Assembly: GCF_001458595.1 (NCBI RefSeq) | Contig: NZ_LN890327.1 | Location: forward strand, 768,761 to 832,268 | From: Clostridium neonatale | Lineage (GTDB): Bacteria; Bacillota; Clostridia; Clostridiales; Clostridiaceae | DNA length: 63,508 nt | Reading direction: 5' to 3' | Shown here: positions 63,246 through 63,508 of the stretch, piece by piece | How the letters are laid out: each line of letters begins with the position of its first letter | Numbering within the stretch: position 1 is the stretch's first letter | The notes under the pieces: model-generated | Databases searched by the model: none | The model's input: only the letters and a program-made list of their open reading frames with translations | Told to the model about the DNA's origin: nothing | Translations under genes and position numbers: made by a program

Positions 63246-63508
<263 letters not shown>

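Overview
The window is low-GC DNA from an anaerobic Clostridium sensu stricto. The last ~260 bases are the start of a 16S rRNA gene whose 5' variable region resembles the C. beijerinckii / C. butyricum group as I remember it. Gene content agrees: three chemotaxis receptors, the SCIFF ribosomal peptide with its radical-SAM maturase, methylglyoxal synthase, HelD, an NSS transporter with a MetS-type small partner, strong AGGAGG ribosome sites and AT-rich codon use. I cannot name the species.

Layout. 1-7.1 kb: small housekeeping and accessory genes (acyltransferase end, GNAT, YhgE/Pip membrane protein, PAP2 phosphatase, unknown proteins, alpha/beta hydrolase, XRE-DUF5680 regulator). 7.2-9.5 kb: a second alpha/beta hydrolase split by a complete insertion sequence with a 9-bp target duplication. 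9.6-15.9 kb: a lipoprotein, then a siderophore-type iron ABC transporter (binding protein, two FecCD permeases, ATPase) under a promoter that overlaps a Fur-like box, followed by a MATE exporter. 15.9-18.3 kb: a repeat-filled spacer and two decaying genes (truncated APC permease, LysR regulator with an in-frame stop). 18.5-26 kb: a Bce-type peptide-antibiotic module (response regulator, kinase, ATPase, permease) interrupted by a chemotaxis receptor and a ~700-bp hairpin element. 26-31.4 kb: a broken PAS/HD-GYP gene, htpG and another receptor. 31.5-36.4 kb: SCIFF peptide, maturase, a hairpin element, an M16 peptidase and an Orn/Lys/Arg decarboxylase-like enzyme. 36.7-45 kb: NSS transporter plus MetS-type peptide, small unknown proteins, citrate synthase, and a divergent MocR regulator/aminotransferase pair. 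45-56.7 kb: aminoglycoside acetyltransferase family protein, mgsA, P1 peptidase, HelD, DegV, an RpiA/Gfo-Idh-MocA/RpiR cluster, and a convergent adenylate-forming ligase and KAS III-like enzyme. 56.8-63.5 kb: receptor, nitroreductase, aldo-keto reductase, MATE transporter, rRNA promoter and 16S start.

The strongest candidate for something undescribed is a family of non-coding, MITE-like elements (22252-22959, 33161-33639, 44641-45073). All three end in related inverted repeats (TAAATAA..GGAYGT..GTTTAG..GATAACAACCGA). They carry large nested hairpins whose outer arms differ in sequence between copies but stay self-complementary, and three of the hairpins share a conserved apical core. Other dispersed repeats in the spacers partly nest inside these elements. 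Several copies sit at or next to stop codons and separate genes that would normally be adjacent.
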